The position numbers and the translations under genes were made by a program. A DNA stretch of 64,000 nucleotides from contig JADFNE010000014.1 in the NCBI GenBank assembly GCA_022563535.1, forward strand, positions 1 to 64,000. Reading direction: 5' to 3'. Positions 19,103 to 28,524 of this stretch are shown here, piece by piece. Position 1 is the first letter of the stretch. Each line of letters starts with the position of its first letter. The notes under the pieces are model-generated. The model did no database searches. It was not told the DNA's origin and saw only the letters and a program-made list of their open reading frames with translations. This DNA comes from Myxococcales bacterium. GTDB lineage: Bacteria; Myxococcota_A; UBA9160; UBA4427.

Positions 19103-20008
19103 ATGAGCGACATCAGCTATCAAAATCGAGTGGCGATCATCACCGGAGCCGGCGGGGGTCTGGGGAAGACCTACGCCCTGGAATTCGCCCGTCGAGGCGC
19201 CATGGTGGTGGTCAACGACCTCGGCGGCGCCGCCGACGGCACCGGCGCCGGTTCGACACCCGCCGATGACGTGGTCGCGGAAATTGCCGAAGCCGGGGGC
19301 AAGGCTGTTGCCAATCACGATTCAGTGGCGACTCCCGAAGGCGGCGAGTCGATCGTGCAAGCCGCACTGGACAATTTTGGCAAGGTCGACATTGTGATCA
19401 ACAACGCGGGGATCTTGCGGGACAAGACTTTTGCCAAGCTGACGCCCCCTGATCTCGAAATTGTTCTCGACGTGCACTTGAAGGGCGCATTCTTCGTTTC
19501 CCAGCCCGCCTTTCGCAACATGAAGGAAAATCAGTACGGCCGATTCGTCTTTACGGCGTCGGGAGCCGGCGTGTTCGGGAACTTCGGCCAATCGAACTAT
19601 GGTGCTGCAAAGATGGGTCTGGTCGGCCTTTCGAATGTTCTGGCGGTCGAGGGAGCCAAGTACAACATCAAGTCGAACGTGATCGCGCCGATCGCCCGAA
19701 CTCGCCTGACCGAGAATCTGCTCGGACCCTTGGCGGAGCATCTCGATCCAGGCTGCGTAACGCCGCTGGTCACCTACCTCGCCTCGGATGCCTGCGAGCA
19801 CACCCACGAAATCTACGACGTGGGCGGAGGGCGATTCGCGCGCATCTTCATCGGCTTGTGTGAGGGCAAGACCTTTGGCAAGGGTGCCAAGCCCAGCGCA
19901 GAAGAGATCCGCGACAGCATTGGCGAGATCAACGACACCGATGGGTTCACGATTCCCACCAGCATTGCCGGTGAGATGGAAGCGGTCGTGAAGTCGTTCA
20001 AGGACTAG
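19103..20008 (+). CDS. SDR, HSD17B4-like 3-hydroxyacyl-CoA dehydrogenase
   Basis: The 301-aa protein has the NAD-binding TGAGGGLGKTYALEFARRG, the insertion VVNDLGGAADGTG typical of the dehydrogenase domain of peroxisomal multifunctional enzyme type 2, NNAGI, a catalytic Ser region ASGAGVFGNFGQ and Tyr-x3-Lys in NYGAAKMG. It probably oxidises 3-hydroxyacyl-CoA. It lacks the fused hydratase and SCP2 domains. A tandem MaoC protein is encoded far away at 47.8-48.9 kb. It is divergent from arsM; the adjacency need not be functional. Confidence 0.85.
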   Translation: MSDISYQNRVAIITGAGGGLGKTYALEFARRGAMVVVNDLGGAADGTGAGSTPADDVVAEIAEAGGKAVANHDSVATPEGGESIVQAALDNFGKVDIVINNAGILRDKTFAKLTPPDLEIVLDVHLKGAFFVSQPAFRNMKENQYGRFVFTASGAGVFGNFGQSNYGAAKMGLVGLSNVLAVEGAKYNIKSNVIAPIARTRLTENLLGPLAEHLDPGCVTPLVTYLASDACEHTHEIYDVGGGRFARIFIGLCEGKTFGKGAKPSAEEIRDSIGEINDTDGFTIPTSIAGEMEAVVKSFKD

Positions 20009-20030
20009 TACTTAAAAATTTTGTTTTGGC

Positions 20031-20510
20031 TCAGAGCTGCTCGATGTGCGAATCGAGTATTGGCCACTCGATGGCGTCCTGGGATGCAAAAGCCTTCAAC
20101 AGGAGTTGGCGGTCGGGGTTGTCGTCCTTTCCGCAAAACTCCTTGATGGTCCCCTGGAGCTTTTTGGCCGCTGGCTCGGGAGGGTTGTTTTCTTTGAGGC
20201 TTCCGTCTTCGTGATCGATCTCCAGGGCGTCGAGCCATTCGACGAGGATCTCCTTCCTGCATTCCAGAAAGTAGATTGCGAGCATTTCTTCGGCTACGGG
20301 ATTGTTGTTGACCCGGGACAGGGCCTTGCGCACCAGTGCAGCGCGGCTCGCGAAGGGTTGCTTGATCACGAACTTTGGACGGCTCTTGAACGCCGCCGCC
20401 GCGGCGTAGACGGCCTGGGTGAAGCTGCCCGGCGATTTTTCTGCAATTTCGCGAAAAAAGGCCTCGGCCTGCTCGGTATCCATCGCCGCAAAAATTTGAA
20501 CTGCCCGCAT
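20031..20510 (-). CDS. Hypothetical helical protein (159 aa)
   Basis: I do not recognise this protein. It is predicted to be mostly helical and soluble: MDTEQAEAFFREIAEK, FTQAVYAAAAAFKSRPKF, RKALSRVNNNPVAEEMLAIYFLE and KLQGTIKEF. There is no signal peptide or membrane segment. The NNPVAEEMLAIYFLECRKEILVEWLD-type region, with paired acidic and hydrophobic residues, resembles a tetratricopeptide-like or HEAT-like scaffold, but no clear repeat period is visible. It stands alone, convergent with the SDR gene, 22 bp away. Confidence 0.65.
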   Translation of the reverse strand: MRAVQIFAAMDTEQAEAFFREIAEKSPGSFTQAVYAAAAAFKSRPKFVIKQPFASRAALVRKALSRVNNNPVAEEMLAIYFLECRKEILVEWLDALEIDHEDGSLKENNPPEPAAKKLQGTIKEFCGKDDNPDRQLLLKAFASQDAIEWPILDSHIEQL

Positions 20511-20716
20511 CGTCCGTGCTCCCTGATTTACCCTTGCAGGTGCCAGTAGTTAGCATCCAGTCTCCGGCCCCGCTGCAGGACACCCGCAGGCTCCAGCCCG
20601 GGGCCCCCATGGGGCCATTCTCGACGGGAAAACGCCGCGCATATCGGCCGATCGAGGCTCGAAGTCCATTGCGATGTCTTTAGATTGGGAGTCTCGAGGT
20701 CGATAAGCTGGGTACT

Positions 20717-21136
20717 ATGATTGAAGATGTGATGTCTGATTCGACTGTCGATGATCCCAGAAAACTCAGCGAACTGTTGGCTCGCATTGCCGAACTTGCG
20801 CAGTCCCATAACGTGAGTTCCGTTGTCGTCGGAATCACTGCCGAGGTCGGAAGCCTCCTGTTCTCCGAGTTCGTGGACTATCTACGCAGCGCCTTACGAG
20901 TGGAAGACGGGATCTATCGCATGACGCGAGAACGGGCAGTGATCCACCTGGCGGACCTCAATATGGAAGGTGGCCAGGTGGTGTTCAATCGCTTGCTCGA
21001 GGAATTCATCGAAGAGTTTCCGATGGCCAAAGAACCGAAATTCGACATCAACTTCTGTTTGGCCGAAGCGGGCTGCGAAACCCTCGCGAACAAACAGATT
21101 CTGGCGGAGATTTTTCCCAGCCGCATGCTCCACTAA
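20717..21136 (+). CDS. Short protein resembling a degenerate GGDEF domain
   Basis: The 139-aa protein contains FVDYLRSALRVEDGIYRMTRERAVIHLADLNMEGGQVVFNRLLEEF (residues about 55-100), which follows the strand-turn-strand pattern of the GGDEF core, where a GG(D/E)EF turn normally precedes a strand and the helix. Here the active turn is replaced by MTRERAV, so diguanylate cyclase activity is not expected. The N-terminal half is helical (KLSELLARIAELAQSHNVSSVVVGI). It may be a GTP or c-di-GMP binding remnant or an unrelated fold. An in-frame ATG at 20732 is an alternative start. No signalling partner is adjacent. Confidence 0.6.
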   Translation: MIEDVMSDSTVDDPRKLSELLARIAELAQSHNVSSVVVGITAEVGSLLFSEFVDYLRSALRVEDGIYRMTRERAVIHLADLNMEGGQVVFNRLLEEFIEEFPMAKEPKFDINFCLAEAGCETLANKQILAEIFPSRMLH

Positions 21137-21237
21137 ATCGAAGGCACGATTTGAAGCTGGGGGTCGAGGCTTCTCGCATACTTCGAGGCTTCCGTTTCTC
21201 GGCTGCGGCGCTTTACCCATGAGTACGTCTCAGTGCT

Positions 21238-22532
21238 TTGCCCAGCGTCGCTGGGTGCCGGTTCTCGCTACGGTGCACCTACGTGGGACTCTCGGCGAAC
21301 ACCATTGCGCGTCGGCTCGAATGCAGGGCGCAGCTTTCATGGGGACGGTTTGCCGTCTCAGCCCTCGTCTGTGGATGGTTGTCGTTCTCGACTGTCGCCA
21401 GGAACGCCGAGGCGGAAGAGTTCTCGACCATCTCCAGCAGTAGCGTCCTCGGACGCAATACCGGGATTCCGACGGGCACGTCCGATCCGTTTGATACGGA
21501 TACGGTCTCAGCCGAGCAAGTCGGCCGGGTTGACTTCGTTGTCGAATCCGTCGTCTACTTCAAGAACATGGAGCTCTTCGGGCTCGACGTGGTCGAAGGG
21601 GAAACCTTGTTCGGGGTTCTGCTTCCGATCCGGTTCCGCTACCGGGCCCACGAGCGTCTTCAGCTCGAGTTGGGCGGGTTGTTCGGAGAAGACTTCGGGG
21701 ACTCGAAGCGGCTGAATGTTGCGGAGCCGCTCTTTCGCATCGGCTTTTCACCGTCGCCAAGGGTGCATCTCGTCGCGGGAACGATCTACCCAACCCACTG
21801 GATCCACGATGCGCTGGTCGACGATACGAACAAACTGCGCGGTCGCGCTGAACAGGGCGTTCAACTCAGGGTCGATCGCGATCGAGTGAAGCAGGATCTT
21901 TGGATCAATTGGCGGGTCCGGGAAACCGGCATGTGGGCGGAAGAGTTCGAAATTGCTTCGGCGAACTAGCTGCGGCTAATCCAGCAAAGGCTTTGGCTCG
22001 ACGGCCAGTTGATCTGGAACCATGCGGGAGGGCAGATCTCGACCAGCGATCGGCTCGAACACAATCTGTCTTTCATGGTTGGCGGTTCATTCGGAGGGCC
22101 CATCGGCAAATCATCTCGCTGCGATCGCGGCTGCATCGATGGACTGCGGCTCGCCGGTCGATTCTTCTACAGCATCAAGAGTGGGCGCGGAATCGAGCGC
22201 CAGACAGGGACGGGGTGGGAAGCATCCGCAGCGCTGACGACGCCGCTCAGCCAGACCATTCGGGGCAGACTGCACGCCTCATATTTCGGAGGCAGCAGCT
22301 TGCTGGGAGAGCGCGGCGATCCGCTGTATCGCCTCGATCGCTATGCGCAGCTTGGAGGCAGCCTGTTGTTCCGCCCATTGCCCGGTCTGGGGATCGAGAC
22401 GGGGATCTTGGGACAGTGGACCGACGCCGAACTCAATTTACCTACACGGTAAACTTCGTCTGGGGGCAGGCCTTCGTCACGCCGCTGCGGAAGGTCCAGA
22501 GCAAGGCTGCCCCCGGGCTTGCCGCTCCCTAA
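21238..22532 (+). pseudogene. Decayed outer-membrane-type protein gene
   Basis: One reading frame runs from about 21238 to 22436 but is cut by an in-frame TAG at 21967-21969; the sequence on both sides reads as one protein (...FEIASAN, stop, LRLIQQRLWLDGQLIW...). Near 22437 the frame shifts by one base, after which FTYTVNFVWGQAFVTPL continues in another frame to 22532. A signal-peptide-like SALVCGWLSFSTVARNAEAEEF lies near residue 45, and alternating hydrophobic strands (FRYRAHERLQLELGGLF, GRLHASYFG) suggest a beta-barrel. The apparent TTG start is weak, and an ATG in another frame at 21219 hints at a third lesion. The function is unknown; it may be a sequencing error rather than decay. Confidence 0.65.
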
Positions 22533-23329
22533 TGAGTATCCGCGAGAAGAGCATCAAGGCGCTCTGCCCAGGGGCCCGGTGTACCGCTGCCGATTTCGCG
22601 GCCGTCGAGCTGGACGATTGAAACAGCACCCCGCACCGCATTGACGGCGATCAACTCCCGGGCGTCGGCGATGTCGCCCTTGTCGAGGGTCGCAATGCTG
22701 AGTTCGGCAGTGCACTCCGAGATGATGTCGAGCGCGATCCCCGCGATCGCGCCGAGCGCAAGATCCGGAGTTGCAAGGGTTCCCGCACGATTGACGATCA
22801 GCAAATTTGTGCTTGCGCCTTCAACGAGGTGTCCGTTCCCGTCGTAGAGCAGCGCTTCATCCGCGCCTGCATTCGTCGAAGCCGCGCGCGCTTCTTCGTA
22901 GACTTTCTGATGGGTGAGCTTGGCTCCCGAGAGCGAGCTGGGGCCGTGGTGGCTCATGGGTGCGGTGATTGCGGTCCAGCGATTACTCTCGGGGCCGATG
23001 GCGCGCGCCGTGGCCAGCAGGCTTGTACCCGGGCTGCGCGCCCTCGAGAGGGCCTCGATTCTGACGATTCCACTTCCGTCGGCGAAAGCCGCTCGGCCCA
23101 GATCCTCGAAGGCACGAAAAACCAATGAAGGATCGAATGCTCCGAGGCCGATCGCCTTGGCGTCCCGCTGCAACCGGCGCGCGTGATGATCGGGGTGATG
23201 TGCTCGGCCCGCCGTCACCCGGGCGGTGGTGTAGCAACTGGGCGTACTTTCACTCGATTGCTGGACGAGGCGGGCGACCGCTGGGTCGTTCTCATCAACC
23301 AAGCGGCCGTCGAGCCATAGGGTTGTCAC
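22529..23329 (-). CDS. Class IV aminotransferase (PabC/IlvE/DAT-like)
   Basis: The 266-aa fold-type IV PLP protein has YTTARVTAGRAHHPDHHARRL, the catalytic lysine in SGAKLTHQKVYEEARA, EALLYDGNGHLVEGASTNLLIV (the family signature) and a C-terminal ELIAVNAVRGAVSIVQLDG. It could be 4-amino-4-deoxychorismate lyase, a branched-chain or D-amino-acid aminotransferase; these share the fold and I cannot tell which. The start is the GTG at 23329 (VTTLWLDGRLV), 17 bp after the citrate synthase stop, so it is probably in an operon with gltA. Confidence 0.8.
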   Translation of the reverse strand: MTTLWLDGRLVDENDPAVARLVQQSSESTPSCYTTARVTAGRAHHPDHHARRLQRDAKAIGLGAFDPSLVFRAFEDLGRAAFADGSGIVRIEALSRARSPGTSLLATARAIGPESNRWTAITAPMSHHGPSSLSGAKLTHQKVYEEARAASTNAGADEALLYDGNGHLVEGASTNLLIVNRAGTLATPDLALGAIAGIALDIISECTAELSIATLDKGDIADARELIAVNAVRGAVSIVQLDGREIGSGTPGPWAERLDALLADTH

Positions 23330-23346
23330 AGATCTCGTACCCGACG

Positions 23347-24633
23347 CTAGCGATCGTCGATGGGGACGTAGCTGCGCACGGTTGATCCGGTGTAGATCTG
23401 TCGCGGGCGCGCGATCTTGAAGTCTGAGGACTGGTGGAGTTCCAGCCACTGGGAGATCCAGCCCGGCAGACGGCCCATTGCGAACAACGCCGTAAACATG
23501 TTCGACGGAGTTCCGATCGCGTTGTAGATCACGCCAGAATAGAAATCGACGTTGGGGTAGAGCTTGCGCTCAATGAAGTATTCGTCCTTGAGTGCGATTT
23601 CCTCGAGTTCAACGGCAATTTCGAGCAGCTTGCTGTGAACGCCCAACTTGTTGAGAACGTCGTGAGAGGCCGCCTTGATGATCTTGGCCCGGGGGTCAAA
23701 GTTCTTGTAGACCCGGTGACCAAAACCCATCAGCCGCGAAGTGTCGTCCCGACTCTTCGCGCGCTCGACAAACTCCTTGGCGCTCATTCCTTCGTCGCGA
23801 ATCTCGGCCAGCATGTCGATCACGGCCTGGTTGGCTCCGCCATGCAGCGGACCCCATAGCGCGTTGATCCCCGCGGCGATTGCACCGAACAGATTCACCA
23901 TCGACGAACCCACGAGTCGCACGCAACTGGTTGAACAGTTTTGCTCATGGTCCGCGTGCAGGATCAGCAACAGGTCGATTGCCTTTTCGATTACCGGATC
24001 CGGTTCGTAGTCTTCACACGGGTTCGCAAACATCATGTGCAGAAAATTGCCGACGTAACTGAGGCTGTTGCGCGGGTACATGAATGGGTGACCGATCGAA
24101 TGCTTGTACGCGTACGCGGCCAGGGTCGGGAGTTTCGCGATGAGCCTGTGAGACGAAATTTCCACCTGCATTTTGTCTCGAGGTTCGAGGGAATCCGGGT
24201 AGAAGGTGGACAACGCACCCACAGCGGCCGAACAGGAGGCCATCGGATGAGCGTCCTTGGGGAACGCGCCGTAAAAGCGCTTCATGTCTTCGTGGAGCAT
24301 GGTGTGGCGCTGGATCGATTCCTTGAAGGTATCGAGCTGATCTTTCGTCGGAAGGTTGCCCTTCATGAGCAGGTAGGCGACTTCGAGGAAGGAACTCTTG
24401 GCGGCCAATTCTTCAATGGGAATGCCGCGGTAGCGCAAAATTCCCTTGTCCCCGTCGATGAAGGTGATTGCGCTCTTGGTCGAGCCCGTGTTCGCGAAGC
24501 CCGGATCGAAAGTCGTCAAACCGGTTTCGGCGCGGAGTCCGGTGATGTCGATCGCTTGCTCCCCCTCGGAACCAATCAAGATGGGGAGTTCAATTGTCTG
24601 GTCACCGATCTTGAGTATCGCGACTTCGCCCAT
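23347..24633 (-). CDS. gltA: Citrate synthase (type II)
   Basis: The 428-aa protein condenses acetyl-CoA and oxaloacetate. Recognisable elements are GDKGILRYRGIPIEELA, the histidine regions HSIGHPFMYPRNSLSYVGNFLHMMF and LHADHEQNCSTSCVRLVGSS, GPLHGGANQAVIDML, MGFGHRVYKNFDPRAK, and YPNVDFYSGVIYNAIG with the catalytic Asp. Length and the N-terminal beta-rich region fit the NADH-sensitive hexameric Gram-negative type. Two ATGs are possible; I used the second (24633) because GGAGG is 8 bases before it but only 2 bases before the first. The aminotransferase follows directly. Confidence 0.95.
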   Translation of the reverse strand: MGEVAILKIGDQTIELPILIGSEGEQAIDITGLRAETGLTTFDPGFANTGSTKSAITFIDGDKGILRYRGIPIEELAAKSSFLEVAYLLMKGNLPTKDQLDTFKESIQRHTMLHEDMKRFYGAFPKDAHPMASCSAAVGALSTFYPDSLEPRDKMQVEISSHRLIAKLPTLAAYAYKHSIGHPFMYPRNSLSYVGNFLHMMFANPCEDYEPDPVIEKAIDLLLILHADHEQNCSTSCVRLVGSSMVNLFGAIAAGINALWGPLHGGANQAVIDMLAEIRDEGMSAKEFVERAKSRDDTSRLMGFGHRVYKNFDPRAKIIKAASHDVLNKLGVHSKLLEIAVELEEIALKDEYFIERKLYPNVDFYSGVIYNAIGTPSNMFTALFAMGRLPGWISQWLELHQSSDFKIARPRQIYTGSTVRSYVPIDDR

Positions 24634-25079
24634 GTTCATTCCCTCCCCATTCCTCGTTAACGCGCTTGTTACGGCGCCTTACTCCGGTCGATTGTCCCCT
24701 CCGCATCTCTGCGGTGGTGCTCCGGCGCAATTCCGTTCAAGGTAAATCGATGAACGTTTCACACTTCCATTGGCATTGGCGATTGATTTCAGCGTTTACA
24801 GCCTGAGCCTGTTGGCCGAAAGGCCAAGCAAAGTCTGTCTGATCGGCTACAGCTCAAGTCTCCCCGGCGGCGCACATGGGACTCGACTCTCGTCCGTCGC
24901 CTGTCTCATCCGACTTCCGACTCGAGCCTCACCGCCGAAGCGTGCCCCGTGACACTAGCGAAAACGCGCAATTCCCGATAGCCCGACCGCCGGAAACGCT
25001 ACATAAATCAAGCACTCACGGTGCCATTGTTAAACCTGTTTTTCATCGTCTATCGCCGCGAATCAAGTTCGGGGAGTCG
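24634..25079. other. Intergenic region upstream of gltA
   Basis: About 445 bp separate gltA from the end of the ArnT-like gene on the same strand. It must carry the gltA promoter, but I could not pick convincing -35/-10 boxes. A small CCGC...GCGG hairpin occurs near 24697-24712. No gene seen. Confidence 0.5.
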
Positions 25080-26801
25080 TCAGCGGACGGCCACCGGAGG
25101 TGGTTGGGTCCCGGACGGACTGATGACCACCAGTTTGCGCTCACCACTGCGCGAGTGCGCGCGCACTTCGAACTTTGCCACCCGCGGTACTTGATCCACT
25201 TTCGTTTGCTTGACGATGATATTGCGACCGCCGGAGTCGAGAAAATCGCGCAGACTCTGCTCGCTGCGCAGGTTGACTACGGGATGTCCCGAGTAATACG
25301 CGATGCCACCCGCCAGGGCCGGATGATCGAACACGCCGATTGGAGAACCGCTTTCGCTCAAGACCGCTGCGGCCCGAGAAATTGGTCTGGGAGATTTCTC
25401 ATCGTCAAAGGCGGGATAGGCGACCGCGAAGACCAGGACTTCCAGCAGGTAGATTCCCGCGAGCGGCGCACTCAACTGAACGAGCGGAGACGCTCGTCGC
25501 GCCATCAACAACAAACTCGCGGCCAGGCTGAACGTCGCGATGACAAGCAAGATCGAACCGAATGCGGCGGGCAACGCGAAGCCCGGGTAGCTGGGCAGGG
25601 CCGCTCCCCCGTTTCCCCAGACGAACGCGCCGAACCCCAACGCGGCGATTGCGACTCCAGCCAGTGTGGCCCAGACCACTCGCGGCAATTGGTTTCGCCG
25701 CACTAGAAACTCGTCGATCGCGGCGCCACAGAGGATCGCGACAGCCGGGTAGGTCGGCAGCAAATAAAGGCCGCGCTTGCCCGCCGAGAGCGAGAAGAAG
25801 GCGAAGCACAGTCCCACCCACACGATTAGAAGTCGCGTTCCGTTTCGTTGCACGGAAATCGATTCCCGTGTGGCTGTGCGCCAGACCTGGATCCCAACCC
25901 AGGGCCACAACAACGACCAGGGTAGGAACTCGAGGGGGAAGTGAATGAAAAAATATGAAAACGGGCGGACGTGTGCCGTGCCGGAAAAGAATCGAGCAAA
26001 CACATTTTGGACGATGGCCTGGTCGAAAAAACCCGACGGAGCCATTGCGGTCGCCAGTGCAAGCCAAGCAACCGCTGGTCCTAGAGAGATGGCAAAGCTT
26101 CGCGCCGGAAACACTTGTCGGAAGTTTCGCAACTTCCCCTGCCAGGCCAGGTACAGGGCGAACGCCGGGATTGGCAAGAGTGCCACGGGTCCCTTGGTCA
26201 GCAGCGCCAGACCCAGCGCAATGTGAAGTGCATAGAACCAGCGACTGCGTTCACCCTCGGCGCCGTTGGGGTTTTCAACTCGACGTCGTCGGAGATCGAC
26301 TTGACGGTCCAGTTGAAAGAGCGCGTAGAGAGCCAGCAACACGAAGAAGGTCAAGACGATGTCGAGTTGTGCGCGGCGAGCCATATGGGCAAAGCGAAAA
26401 ACCGTAAGCAACACCGCACCACTGATCATGCCAGCGACAGGGCTTCGCGTGAGTGCGGTTCCAAATTGCAGGGTGAGCCAGATACATCCAACTCCGGCCA
26501 GTGCGGAGGGCAGGCGCGCGGCCAATTCGGTGACGCGTCCGGGAACCGCGCCGAACAGGGCGGCCATCCAGTAGTAGAGCGGGGGTTTCTGGGTATAGGG
26601 GGCGCCGTTTAGATGTAGCACCACGAGGCCGGTGGAGCCGTGTTCGAAGGATCGGAGCTCCTCGGCTACGGCTGCAAAGCGCGGTTCGTCCGGAGCCCAG
26701 AGGTCCGTGGCGCCCAGGCGAAAGAACAGCATGAACGCCGCGGCGATCAACAGCCCACCGATTGCCTGCTGCGGTCTCGCCGCCCTGCGAATGGAGTCCA
26801 A
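25080..26801 (-). CDS. ArnT-like GT39 glycosyltransferase
   Basis: The 573-aa membrane protein begins with a hydrophobic segment and the loop LWAPDEPRFAAVAEELR, which holds the catalytic Asp-Glu of ArnT/PMT enzymes, then YTQKPPLYYWMAAL, another hallmark of the periplasmic site. About twelve hydrophobic segments follow. ArnT-type enzymes transfer a sugar such as aminoarabinose from undecaprenyl phosphate to lipid A; others modify proteins or different lipids. The start is a TTG at 26801 with GAGAGG 7 bases upstream. No arn pathway genes are nearby, so the sugar is unknown. Confidence 0.85.
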   Translation of the reverse strand: MDSIRRAARPQQAIGGLLIAAAFMLFFRLGATDLWAPDEPRFAAVAEELRSFEHGSTGLVVLHLNGAPYTQKPPLYYWMAALFGAVPGRVTELAARLPSALAGVGCIWLTLQFGTALTRSPVAGMISGAVLLTVFRFAHMARRAQLDIVLTFFVLLALYALFQLDRQVDLRRRRVENPNGAEGERSRWFYALHIALGLALLTKGPVALLPIPAFALYLAWQGKLRNFRQVFPARSFAISLGPAVAWLALATAMAPSGFFDQAIVQNVFARFFSGTAHVRPFSYFFIHFPLEFLPWSLLWPWVGIQVWRTATRESISVQRNGTRLLIVWVGLCFAFFSLSAGKRGLYLLPTYPAVAILCGAAIDEFLVRRNQLPRVVWATLAGVAIAALGFGAFVWGNGGAALPSYPGFALPAAFGSILLVIATFSLAASLLLMARRASPLVQLSAPLAGIYLLEVLVFAVAYPAFDDEKSPRPISRAAAVLSESGSPIGVFDHPALAGGIAYYSGHPVVNLRSEQSLRDFLDSGGRNIIVKQTKVDQVPRVAKFEVRAHSRSGERKLVVISPSGTQPPPVAVR

Positions 26802-26916
26802 CCGACAACCTCTCGGAGTGCTGGGGCCGCGCGGGAGTCAGTCTCGGCACTTGCGAGCTGATGACGCTTCAATCTGCGAGCAATCGACGGTACCCTGAAT
26901 CCCCAGGAGGTGCCCC

Positions 26917-27537
26917 ATGTCCGCGACCGAGATCCACAGCGCCGCTGAAGAACTAGTTGGCCGATTGCGTGAAAGCACGATAAAGACTGTCGATGTGGCT
27001 CAATTTCTCGACTCTCTTTCCGGAGAAGATCGCGTCCGAGCGGTTCGTGGGATGGGTGGGAAGGAACAGCGCAGGCTGTACGACGCTGTCGAAGGCTTCG
27101 CTCCGGTTCGACTGGTAGAGTTGGTTCCTCCGAGCGTTGAAGACCTCGGAGTCGTGCGGCACTACGGCAAGAACTCTCTTCCATTGTTCACCGAGTTCGA
27201 GAAGCGGTTTTCGCGAGCTCCCGATCGCAACCCAGCAGCGCCGGGGGAATTGATGGGGTTCAATTTTCAGACCATGTCCCCGGTTACCGGCCCGGGTTAC
27301 TTCGTGGCCACCGAAGATGAGCAACGGGGGGAAGTGCTCGTCGACTACCGGCGCCTGCCCGACTGCCATCCCGCCGGATGGCCCGCAATCAAGAGCAATG
27401 AACGAGGTCTCTCGCGCTTCGTCTACGGCTTCATGGTCGATACCCTGCGCCGGGTTTCCGAGCACGTGACCATCGGGTCAGCGTCGCGCGACGGGAAGGA
27501 TCTGGGGAATTGGTTCGTTCTCTGCAGAGAACCGTGA
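26917..27537 (+). CDS. Conserved-looking hypothetical protein (206 aa)
   Basis: I do not recognise a family. The start is firm: ATG at 26917 follows an AGGAGGT with 6-base spacing. The N-terminal 50 residues are helical (AEELVGRLRESTIKTVDVAQFLDSL), followed by a mixed alpha/beta region with VEGFAPVRLVELVPPSVEDLGVVRHYGKNSLPLF, FNFQTMSPVTGPGYFVA and EVLVDYRRLPDCHPAGWPAIKSNERGLSRFVYGFMVDTLRRV. The overall pattern is a soluble cytoplasmic domain of unknown role. It is transcribed alone, divergent from the ArnT-like gene and convergent with yciH. Confidence 0.7.
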   Translation: MSATEIHSAAEELVGRLRESTIKTVDVAQFLDSLSGEDRVRAVRGMGGKEQRRLYDAVEGFAPVRLVELVPPSVEDLGVVRHYGKNSLPLFTEFEKRFSRAPDRNPAAPGELMGFNFQTMSPVTGPGYFVATEDEQRGEVLVDYRRLPDCHPAGWPAIKSNERGLSRFVYGFMVDTLRRVSEHVTIGSASRDGKDLGNWFVLCREP

Positions 27538-27591
27538 GCGTCAACTCTCGACACTCACGCAGGGGCGGTCGCTGCGTTTTCAGCGACGCGT

Positions 27592-27969
27592 TCAGCCGCC
27601 GGCTCGCTTGACTTTGAAATCGCGCTTCTTCAGTTCTTCAACCAATACATCGCAGTGGTCGCCCTGGATTTCGATCACTCCTTCCTTCACCGAGCCGCCG
27701 CCGCCGCAACGTCGCTTCAAATCTTTGGCCAATTCTTTGAGTTCTGCTTCCGGGAGTGCAATGCCGGTGAGGGTTGTCACGGTCTTTCCGTTGCGTCCCT
27801 TTGTTTCTCTCCGCACCCGAACAATGCCGTCGCCCTGGTCGAGCGCGACGTCGAGCTTGCGGGGGTTCTTGCGACACACGCAGCGCTTGCTCGGCAGGCC
27901 GCAATGCGGACACATGCGGCCGTGGTCCGAGGAGTAGACCAGGTTCGAATCGTCGTTGCGGGGGGCCAT
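27592..27969 (-). CDS. yciH: SUI1/YciH-family translation factor
   Basis: The 125-aa protein has a short zinc-finger-like N-terminus (CPHCGLPSKRCVC) and a SUI1/eIF1 domain: VRVRRETKGRNGKTVTTLTGI, ELAKDLKRRCGGGGSVKEGVIEIQGDH and LKKRDFKVKRAGG. YciH is the bacterial eIF1 homologue that affects initiation fidelity. I chose the ATG at 27969, as longer forms overlap the upstream CoA-binding gene. It follows that gene by 28 bp and is probably co-transcribed. Confidence 0.87.
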   Translation of the reverse strand: MAPRNDDSNLVYSSDHGRMCPHCGLPSKRCVCRKNPRKLDVALDQGDGIVRVRRETKGRNGKTVTTLTGIALPEAELKELAKDLKRRCGGGGSVKEGVIEIQGDHCDVLVEELKKRDFKVKRAGG

Positions 27970-27997
27970 GTGCTGGGTGTCTCTTTTTGTCGGGCGG

Positions 27998-28432
27998 TTA
28001 GCCGGAGTGGGAAGCTTCGGCACCGAACAGTCGCCGGTGTTCGACCATGATACAGCGATCCTGAATCACGGTTATTCCTTCCGCGCGTAGCTCCGCGGCA
28101 GCGGCACCGTGATAGATCCCCAGTTGCATCCACACCGCCCTCGGTCGAATCTGCAGTTCAAGGATCTCCCGAGCGTGTTCGGGAATATTTTCTGGCGCCC
28201 GGAACAAGTTCACGAGGTCTATCGGCACATCGACATCAGAAAGGCTTCCGTACGTTCTTTCGCCGAGGATGTCCCCAGCCTGGGGATTGACCGGAATGAT
28301 TCGCGCTCCCTGGGCTTGCATGTACTTGGGGATGCGGTGGGCATCTTCGGATTCGTCTTCCTTGATTCCGACGATCGCGATGATTTTGGCGCTGCGAAGA
28401 ACTTCTCTCAACTCTCGGTCGTCATCCGACAT
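27998..28432 (-). CDS. CoA-binding domain protein (YccU-like)
   Basis: The 144-aa Rossmann-like protein contains IAIVGIKEDESEDAHRIPKYMQAQGARIIPVNPQ, ERTYGSLSDVDVPIDLVNLFRAPENIPEHA and AVWMQLGIYHGAAAAELRAEGITVIQDRCIMVEHRRL. These are the CoA-binding domain motifs of the YccU/succinyl-CoA-ligase-alpha group. The Cys in DRCIMVEH is conserved in the family. The biochemical role is not established. It precedes yciH and is divergent from the M16 protease pair. Confidence 0.85.
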   Translation of the reverse strand: MSDDDRELREVLRSAKIIAIVGIKEDESEDAHRIPKYMQAQGARIIPVNPQAGDILGERTYGSLSDVDVPIDLVNLFRAPENIPEHAREILELQIRPRAVWMQLGIYHGAAAAELRAEGITVIQDRCIMVEHRRLFGAEASHSG

Positions 28433-28524
28433 GCGAGAATATCCCTGTTGGGTCAATGCGACGTCGCAGATATTTAGACCGCGACGGTCGACATCGGTCG
28501 ACACCCTCGATACGGTATCGCGCC

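Noticed and set aside
18863-19318. N-terminal extension of the ArsM-like protein
   Set aside because: It runs through the repeat-bearing intergenic gap and into the divergent SDR gene; family similarity starts after 18862.
23941-24660. 239-aa plus-strand frame inside gltA
   Set aside because: Exact shadow of citrate synthase, with no independent features.
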